DNA of 5,853 bases from Candidatus Acetothermia bacterium JdFR-47 (GTDB lineage Bacteria; Bipolaricaulota; Bipolaricaulia; Bipolaricaulales; Bipolaricaulaceae). Made by a program: the position numbers and the translations under genes. The notes beneath the pieces are model-generated. The model did no database searches and was not told where the DNA came from. It was given only the letters and a program-made list of their open reading frames with translations. This document shows positions 1 to 5,853 of this stretch, piece after piece. How positions within the stretch are numbered: position 1 is the stretch's first letter; each line of letters begins with the position of its first letter. The stretch covers positions 886 through 6,738 of the forward strand of contig MTNI01000179.1 in assembly GCA_002011415.1 (NCBI GenBank). Reading direction: 5' to 3'.

Positions 1-393
1 CCTGAGAACGTCTTGCTGGAAGGCCGCCATATCTTCGACTTTCGCGCCGCCCAAGGCCCGGGCGGCAGCGTGGCCGTGGTGTGGGAGGAGTTCAGCGAGC
101 AAGGGCCGGACCTGTTCGCTTCTGTGTACGATCCGCGCTCGGGGAGCTGCACGGAGCCCCGCCAGCTCACCGCCGATCCGCACCTGGAAAGCCAAGTGGA
201 CGCTGTTTTCGACGGCCGCACCCTGACCCTGGCCTTCCTCCGCACCACCGTGGAGGAGCGGACGGAGACGGTGCGCTACACCGGTCCCGACGCCGGGGAC
301 CCTAGCGTGTACTACCAGGATGAGGAGGTGGAGATCACCGCTCCCATGCCCGGGGCAACGCACATTTACCTCCTGGAGGTTGCGCTGCCGTAA
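1..393 (+). CDS. C-terminal end of a beta-rich, possibly propeller-like protein (5' partial)
   Basis: The reading frame is open from the first base (Pro-Glu-Asn-Val precede the first possible start, a TTG at 13) and ends at TAA 391-393. I therefore read this as the last ~130 residues of a longer protein rather than a complete short gene. The text is rich in alternating hydrophobic and polar residues. It carries a repeat-like unit: SVAVVWEEF, then a Asp/Pro-Gly-type turn, LFASVYDPRSG, PRQLTADP, and AVFDGRTLTLAFLRT. This 'value in frame, then display of data, then next strand' pattern resembles blades of BNR/sialidase-type or other secreted beta-propellers, but no canonical Asp-box (SxDxGxTW) is visible. 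No transmembrane segment or catalytic motif appears in this part. The gene converges on the minus-strand operon. The exact family is not recognised; the propeller reading is inference. Confidence 0.6.
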   Translation, partial: PENVLLEGRHIFDFRAAQGPGGSVAVVWEEFSEQGPDLFASVYDPRSGSCTEPRQLTADPHLESQVDAVFDGRTLTLAFLRTTVEERTETVRYTGPDAGDPSVYYQDEEVEITAPMPGATHIYLLEVALP

Positions 394-406
394 ATCCCTT
401 AGCGCA
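381..406. terminator. Weak inverted repeat over the stop codon, possible terminator
   Basis: TGCGCT (381-386) and AGCGCA (401-406) are perfect 6-base complementary arms separated by a 14-base loop that contains the TAA stop of the plus-strand gene. The position, at the end of one gene and facing the end of the convergent operon, fits transcription termination for either strand. There is no run of T on either side, so it is not a canonical intrinsic terminator. The call rests on position and symmetry only. Confidence 0.25.
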
Positions 407-408
407 GG

Positions 409-422
409 CCCGCCGCGGCGGG
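409..422. repeat. Perfect 14-bp GC palindrome in the convergent gap
   Basis: CCCGCCGCGGCGGG is perfectly self-complementary over 14 bases and lies 15 bases past the stop of the plus-strand gene, just after the hairpin at 381-406. As RNA it could form a short GC stem, or as DNA a dyad binding site. No T-tract follows on either strand. In GC-rich DNA such a palindrome can occur by chance. The rest of the gap, up to 499, shows no gene, RNA or further strong structure. Confidence 0.3.
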
Positions 423-499
423 AATGAGGTAGCTTAGAATCTAACTCCCGCGAGCCAGCGTCTTGTGTACGACGTTAGGCTGCTCTACGCCCGGCATGG

Positions 500-1636
500 C
501 TAGATATCGCCGACCTCCGGCACGGGGACCCAGCACCGTTTCTCAACCGAGCGGGCCACCGCTTCCAGGACCGCCTGAGCGGCCACGCCGTCGCGGAAGC
601 TAGGCTCCGGGTCCCTGTCTTCCCCAAGCGCGGTGAGCAGCTCATAGACCGCGTGGACAAACGAATGCTCATAGCCCAGGATGTGCCCCGGAGGCCACCA
701 GCTCCCGGCATAGGGATGCTCGGGCTCGGTAACCACGATCCTGCGGAAGCCACGCACGGCCTTGGGATCGTCTTCGGAGTAGAACCACAGGACATTGGGA
801 TCCTCGGCGTTCCAGTGAATGCTCCCCCGGGAGCCGTTTACTTCCAGGTGCATAAAGTTCTTCCTGCCCGTGGCCATCCGGGTCGTCTCGAACATCCCGG
901 TGGCCCCGGACTCAAACCGGGCCAAAAAAGAGGCGGTGTCGTCCACCGTCACCTTCCCCACGCCGCTTCCATCGGGAAGCGGCCGCTCCCGCACGAACGT
1001 GGCGAGCATCCCCACGACCTCCGCGATCTTCCCCACCAAGAACCGGGCCAGGTCCACGATGTGCACGGCCGTGTCCCCCAGGGCCCCGGAGCCCGCCTGT
1101 TCCTTCCGCAGCCGCCAGGTGAGGGGGAAGCTCGGGTCGGTAAGCCAGTCCTGAAGGTACAGGGCGTGGAACTGTCGCAGTTCCCCCAGCGCCCCCTCCT
1201 CGATGAGGCGCTTCGCCAAGCGGATCGCTGGGAAGAACCGGTAGTTGAAGCACACCATGTGGGGGACGCCCGCTTCCTCCACCGCCCGCAGCATCTCCTC
1301 GGCCTCGGCAAGGGACCTGGCCAGGGGCTTCTCGCAGAACACGGCCTTGCCGGCCTCGGCGGCCAGGGCCGCGATCTCGGCGTGGACGTCGTTGGAAGCA
1401 CAGATATCGACGATGCCCACGTCGTCCCGCGTGACTGCCTCACGCCAGTTGGTGGTGATGGACTCAAAGCCAAACCTGCACGCGAACTCCTGCAAACTCC
1501 CCTCGTCCCGGCCACAAGCCACCACTAGGCGCGGGAGAAGTGGCGGATCGAAGAACGCCCGCACTTGCCGGTAGGCGTTGGCGTGGGCCCGGCCCATGAA
1601 CCGCTGCCCGATCAAGGCGACGCCGATCTCCCTCAC
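500..1636 (-). CDS. Gfo/Idh/MocA family NAD(P)-dependent oxidoreductase
   Basis: This 378-residue cytoplasmic dehydrogenase has the usual length for the family. The N-terminal Rossmann domain starts with VALIGQRFMGRAHANAY (residues 6-22), followed by the acidic end of strand 2 region near CGRDEG (41-46). DICASNDVHAE (77-87) and the family signature EKP (102-104) complete the cofactor domain. The C-terminal alpha/beta domain carries NYRFFP (131-136) and GALGDTAVHIVDLARFLVG (184-202), whose Asp188 and His192 match the usual catalytic Asp/His pair. Family members oxidise or reduce sugars, inositols and related polyols; the substrate here cannot be told. The start is GTG at 1636, with GAGGG (1642-1646) 5 bases upstream as ribosome site. 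It begins 16 bases after the fabF stop and is the last gene of the run. The dinucleotide-binding loop reads GQRFMG, lacking the middle Gly of GxGxxG, a variant seen in some relatives. Confidence 0.93.
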   Translation of the reverse strand: MREIGVALIGQRFMGRAHANAYRQVRAFFDPPLLPRLVVACGRDEGSLQEFACRFGFESITTNWREAVTRDDVGIVDICASNDVHAEIAALAAEAGKAVFCEKPLARSLAEAEEMLRAVEEAGVPHMVCFNYRFFPAIRLAKRLIEEGALGELRQFHALYLQDWLTDPSFPLTWRLRKEQAGSGALGDTAVHIVDLARFLVGKIAEVVGMLATFVRERPLPDGSGVGKVTVDDTASFLARFESGATGMFETTRMATGRKNFMHLEVNGSRGSIHWNAEDPNVLWFYSEDDPKAVRGFRRIVVTEPEHPYAGSWWPPGHILGYEHSFVHAVYELLTALGEDRDPEPSFRDGVAAQAVLEAVARSVEKRCWVPVPEVGDI

Positions 1637-1641
1637 AGCAT

Positions 1642-1646
1642 CCCTC
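1642..1646 (-). promoter_or_regulatory. Ribosome binding site of the Gfo/Idh/MocA gene
   Basis: On the minus strand GAGGG ends 5 bases before the GTG at 1636. It decides between that GTG and an ATG at 1641, which is followed two codons later by a stop in its own frame and so cannot start the gene. Confidence 0.55.
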
Positions 1647-1652
1647 GCTTTC

Positions 1653-2879
1653 TCAAACGGCTCGGAATACTAGGCACGCGTTCTGGCCCCCGAAGCCGAA
1701 CGAGTTGGAGAGCACGGTGCGGACGCGGGACGGCCGCACCTCCCCGGGAACGTAATCCAAATCACATTCAGGGTCGCGGTTCCGCCAGGTCACGGTGGCG
1801 GGGATGAGGCCCTCCAGGATGGCGAAGATCGCCGCCCCGGCCTCCACCGCCCCCGCAGCGCCAAGCAGGTGGCCGATCTGGGACTTGGTGGAGCTCACCG
1901 GAACCTCATATGCCCGTGTCCCCAGGAGCGCCTTGATGGCGCGGGTTTCCGCCCGGTCGTTGAGGGGGGTGGAAGTGCCGTGGGCATTGATGTAGTCGAC
2001 ATCGTCCGGGGAAAGCCCTGCCGCGACCAGGGCCTCTGCCATGGCCCTGCGGGCGCCCTCCCCGTCCTCGGGCGGGGCGGTGATGTGGAAGGCATCGGAC
2101 GACTGGCCGAAGCCGGCGAGCTCAGCCAGGGGCTCTGCCCCCCGGGCGCGGGCGTGCTCCTCTGACTCAAGGAGCAATATCCCTGCCCCCTCCCCGAGCA
2201 CGAAGCCGTCGCGCTGGGCGTCGAACGGGCGGGAAGCAAAAGCAGGGTCAGGGTTGCGGGACAAGGCCCCCATGCGGTCGAAGGCCGCGAACACCAAGGG
2301 GATGAGCACCGACTCCGCCCCGCCGGCCAGGGCCCAATCGACCAGCCCGCTTCTCACCCAACCCCAGGCGATCCCGATGGCGTGGGCGCCGGCGGCGCAG
2401 GCCGTGACCACCCCCACGCTGGGCCCCTTGATCCCGAGCTCGATAGACACCTCCGCTGCCGGGGCATTGGGCATCATCACCGGCGCCAGGAGCGGCGACA
2501 CCCGGTCCGCGCCCCGGGAGAGGAGCACCTTGTGGTTCTCAACCAGGGCCTCCATGGCCCCGATCCCCGTCCCCACGGCCACCGCCCCTCGCTCGGTCCC
2601 CTCGGGATGGAACTCACCGTCCTCACAGGCCAGCCGGGCGGCCGCCACCGCCATCTGGGTGGCCCGGCCCATGCGGCGGGCCCGCTTCGGGGGGATAAGG
2701 GCCAATGGGTCGAAGCTACTGGCGACCCCGGCCACACATGCCTTTATCCCGGAGAGGTCGATGTCCGTGTCCACCCTGCGGATGGCCACCCTCCCCTCCC
2801 GCAGGCCGGAGAAGAACGCGTCCCGGCCCACCCCCAGGGGTGTGACGAGCCCCAGCCCGGTCACCCACACCTTACGCAC
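1653..2879 (-). CDS. fabF: Beta-ketoacyl-ACP synthase II (FabF)
   Basis: The enzyme condenses malonyl-ACP with an acyl-ACP, releasing CO2, in the elongation cycle of type II fatty-acid synthesis in the cytosol. At 408 residues it has the standard length of a complete KAS II. The thiolase-fold landmarks are all present. They are VTGLGLVTPLG at the N-terminus, the nucleophile Cys161 in VTACAAGAHAIG, and His300 in NAHGTSTPLND. Lys332 and His337 follow in SSTKSQIGHLLGAAG, then the C-terminal gating loop NSFGFGGQNA (392-401). FHITAPPEDG (264-273) is also typical of FabF rather than FabB. The GTG start at 2879 overlaps the last 8 bases of atpC, with GAGGTG (2887-2892) 7 bases upstream, so translation is probably coupled to atpC. 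No acpP, fabG or fabD neighbour is seen here, so fabF is detached from a fab cluster within this window. Confidence 0.97.
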   Translation of the reverse strand: MRKVWVTGLGLVTPLGVGRDAFFSGLREGRVAIRRVDTDIDLSGIKACVAGVASSFDPLALIPPKRARRMGRATQMAVAAARLACEDGEFHPEGTERGAVAVGTGIGAMEALVENHKVLLSRGADRVSPLLAPVMMPNAPAAEVSIELGIKGPSVGVVTACAAGAHAIGIAWGWVRSGLVDWALAGGAESVLIPLVFAAFDRMGALSRNPDPAFASRPFDAQRDGFVLGEGAGILLLESEEHARARGAEPLAELAGFGQSSDAFHITAPPEDGEGARRAMAEALVAAGLSPDDVDYINAHGTSTPLNDRAETRAIKALLGTRAYEVPVSSTKSQIGHLLGAAGAVEAGAAIFAILEGLIPATVTWRNRDPECDLDYVPGEVRPSRVRTVLSNSFGFGGQNACLVFRAV

Positions 2880-3123
2880 CCTCGGTCACCTCATCGGCCA
2901 GGATCACGACGCCGTCGCGCCGCACGTGCACAAGACCCCCTTTGACGCGGTAGGTGCGCTCGCCCTGCTCGGTGATCAGCCGCACCGGCGCGTCCGCCAG
3001 GGCGAAGACGGCCGGGGCGTGTCCGGATAGGACTCCGAACCACCCCTCCATCCCCCGGGCGTACACGCCCTGCACCTCTCCGGAGAACACCTCCCGCTCA
3101 CAGGCCAAGATCCTACACTCCAT
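2872..3123 (-). CDS. atpC: F-type ATP synthase epsilon subunit, short form (AtpC)
   Basis: Epsilon sits on the central stalk of F1 and couples gamma rotation to the c-ring. The 83 residues match the N-terminal beta-sandwich domain: REVFSGEVQGVYARGMEGWFG (10-30), then the hallmark VLSGHAPAVFAL (31-42), RTYRVKGGLVHV (56-67) and GVVILADE (71-78). The usual C-terminal helical hairpin (total ~130-140 residues), which inhibits ATP hydrolysis in many bacteria, is absent. The gene ends at TAA 2872-2874 right after the beta domain, overlapping fabF, so there is no frame in which a hairpin could continue. Short epsilons of about this length are known in some lineages. The ATG at 3123 has no Shine-Dalgarno; see the element at 3131-3136. 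No other atp gene lies in the window, which is unusual for an epsilon gene. Confidence 0.9.
   Translation of the reverse strand: MECRILACEREVFSGEVQGVYARGMEGWFGVLSGHAPAVFALADAPVRLITEQGERTYRVKGGLVHVRRDGVVILADEVTEGA
2887..2892 (-). promoter_or_regulatory. Ribosome binding site of fabF inside atpC
   Basis: GAGGTG on the minus strand lies in the end of atpC, 7 bases before the fabF GTG at 2879. It supports this start over the in-frame GTG three codons later. Confidence 0.5.
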
Positions 3124-3130
3124 GGGGGAA

Positions 3131-3136
3131 ACTATA
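3131..3136 (-). promoter_or_regulatory. Candidate -10 element for leaderless atpC transcript
   Basis: On the minus strand TATAGT (one mismatch from TATAAT) ends 7 bases before the A of the atpC ATG, so a transcript would begin at or very near the start codon. No AGGAGG-like site lies between recO and atpC, where the sequence before the ATG is TTTCCCCC. A convincing -35 box was not found, although leaderless promoters in several high-GC phyla rely mostly on the -10. Chance AT-rich hexamers are rare in this GC-rich stretch, but this remains a prediction. Confidence 0.35.
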
Positions 3137-3142
3137 GCCGGA

Positions 3143-3155
3143 GCCCCGGCGGGGC
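3143..3155 (-). other. Small GC hairpin between recO and atpC
   Basis: GCCCC and GGGGC form a 5-bp stem around a 3-base loop, beginning one base after the recO TAG. No T-run follows, so it is at most a weak attenuator, pause or processing site. Its position just ahead of the candidate atpC -10 fits a boundary between two transcription units. Confidence 0.3.
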
Positions 3156-3156
3156 G

Positions 3157-3849
3157 CTAGCGGGCGAGTTGAACCCCCCGGAAAGAGGCAAGCATCGCGT
3201 TTACCTGCTCCAGGAGGTCCTCGTCCACCCGCAGCCGTCCCAAGGCGGGGAGGGGAAGCCGGGCCAGGGCCTCCAAAGTGCGGACCAGTTTCGGGGACAG
3301 GGCTTCCCCGGTGCCGCCACAACTGCGGCAGAGAAATCCCCCCCGCTCCGGGGACCAGGTGAGCCCCTCCCGCGCGCCACATTTCACGCAGCCGGCGAGG
3401 TGCGGCCCATGTCCGGTGGTGGAAAGCAACCGCAGTAGGTACCCCGCCCGCAGAGGCCCCGGGGAAAGCCCCCCTTCTAGGGCCGCGAGGAAGGTCAGGG
3501 TGAGCTTGTAGGGCTCGGGATCCTCCATCCCCCTGGGCACCAGCCTCAGGGCCCACTCCATCCCGGAAAGCGCCGCCTCAAGGCACGCAAGATCCGACCG
3601 AACGCGCGGGAAGGTGCGCCTGAGATCCACCTCGCGCAGAAGGGCCAGGCCCGACCGGCGGTAGAAGATGACGTCCACCACGTTGAGCACGTCCAGGGCC
3701 GCTCCCGCGGTCCGCTCGAGGCGCCTCGCCCCCTTGGCGAGGAGGTCCAGCCGGCCGTGTCCCGGGGTAAGGAGCACGGCGATACGATCCGTCTCGGCGT
3801 AGTCCTGGGTGCGAAGGACTAAGCCTTGATCGCGGGTGAGCTTGGCCAC
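3157..3849 (-). CDS. recO: DNA repair protein RecO
   Basis: RecO anneals ssDNA and, with RecR, loads RecA onto SSB-coated DNA in RecF-pathway gap repair. The N-terminal OB-fold is clear: LTRDQGLVLRTQDYAETDR, then LLTPGHGRLDLLAKGARR, the typical RecO opening. A helical middle follows. Then comes the zinc ribbon with CVKC (Cys154, Cys157) and CRSC (Cys174, Cys177), numbered from the start chosen here; not all RecO proteins keep these cysteines. The start is taken as GTG at 3849, giving 230 residues. It lies one base past the deoC stop, has GGAG (3854-3857) 4 bases upstream, and puts the start at the conserved N-terminus. Another in-frame GTG at 3882 would add 11 Ser/Arg-rich residues and a 32-base overlap with deoC, which is less likely. 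RecO lies within a coupled operon. Confidence 0.93.
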   Translation of the reverse strand: MAKLTRDQGLVLRTQDYAETDRIAVLLTPGHGRLDLLAKGARRLERTAGAALDVLNVVDVIFYRRSGLALLREVDLRRTFPRVRSDLACLEAALSGMEWALRLVPRGMEDPEPYKLTLTFLAALEGGLSPGPLRAGYLLRLLSTTGHGPHLAGCVKCGAREGLTWSPERGGFLCRSCGGTGEALSPKLVRTLEALARLPLPALGRLRVDEDLLEQVNAMLASFRGVQLAR

Positions 3850-3850
3850 G

Positions 3851-4522
3851 CTACTCCGGGGCTCCCTCGACGATCTGGACACCCTTCGAAGCCCCGATCC
3901 GACTGGCGCCGGCCTCGATCATCTTGACAGCGGTCTCGTAGTCGCGGATGCCGCCCGCGGCCTTGACCCCCATCCCCTCCCCCACGACCCGGCGGAGGAG
4001 GGCCACGTCCTCGGGGGTGGCTCCTCCGGGACCGAAGCCGGTGGAGGTTTTGACGAAGTCCGCCCCCGCGGCCTTGGCCAGGATCGCTCCCGCCTCCTTC
4101 TGCTCGTCCGAGAGCAAGGCGCACTCCAGGATCACCTTGAGCGCGATGGGCCGGGGGGCCTTGTCGATAGCCTCTCGCACTGCCCGGATGTCGGAGATGA
4201 CATAGGGGTAGTCCCCGCTCCGCAGGGCAGCCACGTTGATCACCATGTCCACCTCGTCGGCCCCGTCGTCCACCGCGGCCTTGGCCTCAAACGCCTTTAC
4301 CTCTGGCTTGTGCTGCCCGTGGGGGAAGCCCACCACCGTGCACACCTTGACCCCGGTGTCGCGCAGGAGCTTCCTCGCCAAAGCCACGTACGTGGGCGGG
4401 ATACACACGGCACAAAAGCCGTACCGGGTGGCCTCGTCACACACCCGCTCCACCGCCGCCCGGTCCGTGTCCGGACCGAGCACCGTGTGGTCGATGTACT
4501 TCGCGAGCTCCGCCTTTCGCAT
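3851..4522 (-). CDS. deoC: Deoxyribose-phosphate aldolase (DeoC)
   Basis: This class I aldolase cleaves 2-deoxyribose 5-phosphate to glyceraldehyde 3-phosphate and acetaldehyde, in deoxynucleoside salvage and catabolism. At 223 residues it has the full length of short TIM-barrel DERAs. Visible family landmarks are YIDHTVLGPD (9-18), GFPHGQ (65-70, usually GFPLG), and ADEVDMVINVAAL with Asp92. LKVILEC (128-134) precedes the Schiff-base Lys158 in FVKTSTGFGPGGAT. Lys187 follows in VKAAGGIRD and the phosphate-binding GASRIGASKG (205-214). All three catalytic residues are present, so it should be active. The ATG at 4522 is preceded by a strong AGGAGG. It starts 12 bases after the stop of the menC-like gene, and recO begins one base after its own stop. 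No deoA, deoB or nucleoside transporter is beside it. Confidence 0.97.
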   Translation of the reverse strand: MRKAELAKYIDHTVLGPDTDRAAVERVCDEATRYGFCAVCIPPTYVALARKLLRDTGVKVCTVVGFPHGQHKPEVKAFEAKAAVDDGADEVDMVINVAALRSGDYPYVISDIRAVREAIDKAPRPIALKVILECALLSDEQKEAGAILAKAAGADFVKTSTGFGPGGATPEDVALLRRVVGEGMGVKAAGGIRDYETAVKMIEAGASRIGASKGVQIVEGAPE

Positions 4523-4527
4523 CCCTT

Positions 4528-4533
4528 CCTCCT
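4528..4533 (-). promoter_or_regulatory. Strong ribosome binding site of deoC
   Basis: A perfect AGGAGG on the minus strand, inside AGAGGAGGAAGGG, ends 5 bases before the deoC ATG at 4522. It overlaps the menC-like stop region and is the strongest translation signal in the window, so deoC may be translated well independently of its upstream neighbour. Confidence 0.7.
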
Positions 4534-4534
4534 C

Positions 4535-5646
4535 TTACAGCCTGAAGCTCCAGGACGCCACCTGCGCTGCGAGGAGCCGCTCGGGGATCACCTCCACCCC
4601 GAGCCCTGGCCCCTCCGGCACGGGGATGGTACCCCGGGGCGTGAGCCGAAATGCCGGCTCGGCGATGTCCTCCCGATAGTACCTGTCCGTGGCGGAGATG
4701 TCGTTGGGGAGGGTAAACCCCGGCAGGGTGGCCAGGGCGACGTTGAGCGCCCGGCCCACCCCGGTCTCCAACATTCCCCCGCACCACAGCGGCACCCCCC
4801 GGGCCCGAGCAAGCCCGTGGATCTCGAGGGCGGCCGAGATGCCCCCCACCCGCCCTGCTTCACATTGATGATCCGGCAAGATCCAAGCTCCAAGGCCTCC
4901 CAGGCCCGCCGGGGGGAGTGGATGGACTCGTCCAGGCAAATCGGGGTGGAGATGGTCTTTCCCAAGCGGGCGTGGCCAAGAAGGTCCTCGTGGTGGAGGG
5001 GCTGCTCCACCATCATGAGCCCAAACCGGTCGAAGGCACGGAGGCGCTCCGCGTCATCCAGGGTGTAGGCGGCGTTCGCGTCCACCGACAGGGGGACCTC
5101 CGGGAACCTCTCCCGCACGGCCTTGAGGACCTCGAGGTCCCAGCCTGGCTTGACCTTGAGCTTCACCCGCTGGTACCCCTGCTCCACGAAGCCCGCCACC
5201 CGATCTAGGAGCGAGGGGATGTCCTTTTGGATGCCGATGCTCACCCCGGCGGGAACCTCCTCCCTGACCCCGCCCAGGGCCCGCCATAGAGGGATCCCCT
5301 CGGCTCGGGCGTATAGGTCCCACAGGGCCGCCTCCAGGGCCGCCTTGGCCATGGGGTGCCCCCGGATGGGAGAAAGGAGTTGAGAAAGCTCCCGAGGGTG
5401 AGAGAGCCTCGCCCCCGACAGGAAGGAGAGAGCGAAATCGCGGATCACGTGGCGGGCAGTCTCCACCGTCTCTGGGGAGTACCAGGGCCCGGCCCCCGCC
5501 ACGCACTCCCCCCAGCCCCTGATTCCATCCCCCTCGAGCGAAAGGAGCAAGGCCCGGCGCACCCTTTCTTCGCCGAAGCTGGTGGCGAACGGGTGCACCA
5601 AGGGGAGCTCCACCAGGTACAGCGACAGGCGCTCGAGCGCGATCAC
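4535..5646 (-). CDS. menC: MenC / N-acylamino-acid racemase-like enolase-superfamily enzyme, interrupted by a 1-base frameshift
   Basis: The product belongs to the MLE subgroup that contains o-succinylbenzoate synthase (menaquinone pathway) and N-acylamino-acid racemase. Reading from GTG 5646, the lid domain opens with LERLSLYLVELPLVHPFATS. The barrel then shows the KxK acid/base motif in VKLKVKPGWD (Lys162/164), metal ligands Asp189 (SVDAN), Glu214 (MVEQPL) and Asp239 (CLDES), and Lys263 (INVK). Just after Lys263 the frame is lost at about 4851-4857. That frame runs on as unrelated Gly/Arg/Ser-rich text to a stop at 4588. The next frame carries the missing end without further damage: GRVGGISAALEIHGLARARG, then GGMLETGVGRALNVALATLP, then NDISATDRYYREDI, ending at TAA 4535. 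One added G in the GGG run restores ~370 residues, the family length. The gene symbol is by family; racemase activity is equally possible. Confidence 0.88.
4849..4857 (-). other. Site of the 1-base deletion/frameshift in the menC-like gene
   Basis: On the minus strand the bases read CAGGGCGGG after the Lys263 codon. Relatives require Lys-x-Gly-Arg-Val-Gly-Gly, which would need CAG GGG CGG GTG, that is, one more G in the run at 4853-4855. As given, the frame turns to Gly-Gly-Trp-Gly. The lesion lies between two G-runs, the commonest place for base-count errors and also for slippage. Confidence 0.8.
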
Positions 5647-5853
5647 GGCCGGGCCAGCACCTCCGAACGGGAAGCCCGTTCCAGTATCAAAAAGCTCCTA
5701 TCGCCCTGGTGGAAAAGCCCGGTGGCCAGATACCCGTCCTCGAAGTACAGGGACAGGGCCCGCCGGGACTCCATGCGCCACTCCCGGGCCAGGTCCAGGT
5801 CCTGGCGCTTCAACGCCTGGAGGTCGTGGGGGATCTCGTAGAGGAGGAGCGGC
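5643..5853 (-). CDS. C-terminal end of a GNAT-family acyltransferase (COG3375-like), 5' partial
   Basis: Sixty-nine residues are visible, from PLLLYEIPHDLQALKRQD to the TGA at 5645-5643; the start lies beyond the window. VEIP-like 'YEIPHDLQALK', 'LAREWRMESRRALSLYF', and a closing 'SFLILER' match my recollection of the end of the GNAT family that commonly sits beside MenC/N-acylamino-acid racemase genes, with the core acetyl-CoA-binding loop upstream and unseen. Its TGA overlaps the GTG of the menC-like gene (GTGA), so the two are probably translated together. In Geobacillus a GNAT succinyltransferase, an N-succinylamino-acid racemase and a hydrolase are known to convert D- to L-amino acids. 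The pair here could do the same, but no hydrolase is in the window. Family assignment is moderately sure, the acyl donor unknown. Confidence 0.7.
   Translation of the reverse strand, partial: PLLLYEIPHDLQALKRQDLDLAREWRMESRRALSLYFEDGYLATGLFHQGDRSFLILERASRSEVLARP

Noticed and set aside
438..503. Short plus-strand frame reading ...VYDVRLLYARHG then TAG in the convergent gap
   Set aside because: Looks protein-like by eye but is only about 20 codons long, has no start with a ribosome site, and has an in-frame stop at 435. Too weak to call.
653..1528. 291-codon plus-strand open frame opposite the oxidoreductase
   Set aside because: His/Gly/Pro-rich shadow of a clear Gfo/Idh/MocA gene, with no ribosome site and no domain.
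2041..3030. 329-codon plus-strand open frame opposite fabF and atpC
   Set aside because: Antisense shadow of fabF and atpC. Ser/Pro/Arg-rich text with no motif; long antisense frames are expected at this GC content.
3850..3882. Longer recO start at GTG 3882
   Set aside because: It would add a Ser/Arg-rich stretch outside the RecO family and overlap deoC. The GTG at 3849 fits the conserved N-terminus better.
3836..5068. 410-codon plus-strand open frame across recO, deoC and menC
   Set aside because: Antisense shadow of three well-recognised genes in GC-rich DNA. Its translation has skewed composition (many His, Arg, Gly, Pro) and no recognisable fold.
1..5853. Search by eye for CRISPR repeats, tRNA/rRNA, insertion-sequence ends, phage genes and toxin-antitoxin pairs
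   Set aside because: No spaced direct repeats, cloverleaf, transposase or terminal inverted repeats were seen; the small frames are shadows of known genes.

Overview
The window is GC-rich bacterial chromosomal DNA (about two thirds G+C by eye) and gene-dense. Only one gap, of roughly 100 bases, is more than a few dozen bases long. Most starts are GTG (fabF, recO, menC, Gfo/Idh). The gene set is mainly bacterial housekeeping: F-type ATPase epsilon, RecO, FabF and DeoC. The phylum cannot be fixed from the sequence. GC content, the short epsilon subunit and the MenC-like/GNAT pair would fit a thermophile-associated or uncultivated high-GC lineage, but that is inference. No phage, transposon, CRISPR, tRNA or rRNA signal is seen.

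Layout: bases 1-393 (+) hold the 3' end of one gene, probably from a beta-rich, propeller-like protein. Bases 394-499 are a convergent intergenic gap with GC-rich inverted repeats and no clear T-tract terminator. The rest is one tight run of seven minus-strand genes, read from right to left. They are a GNAT acyltransferase (C-terminal end only), a MenC/N-acylamino-acid racemase-like enolase-superfamily enzyme with a one-base frameshift, deoC, recO, a very short atpC, fabF, and a Gfo/Idh/MocA oxidoreductase. Gaps run from overlaps of a few bases to 33 bases, which suggests an operon with translational coupling at several junctions.

Functionally the run is mixed. The GNAT/MenC-like pair resembles known amino-acid N-acylation/racemisation modules. 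DeoC handles deoxyribose phosphate, RecO recombination repair, AtpC the ATP synthase, and FabF fatty-acid elongation. The oxidoreductase substrate is unknown. The recO-atpC junction differs from the others: it has a small GC hairpin, a TATAGT element seven bases before the atpC ATG, and no Shine-Dalgarno. This suggests a second transcription start giving a leaderless atpC-fabF-oxidoreductase message.

The most notable observations are the menC frameshift, the isolated 83-residue epsilon subunit and the possible leaderless start. I see no convincing novel defence, mobile or regulatory system; the window is largely ordinary core genome.
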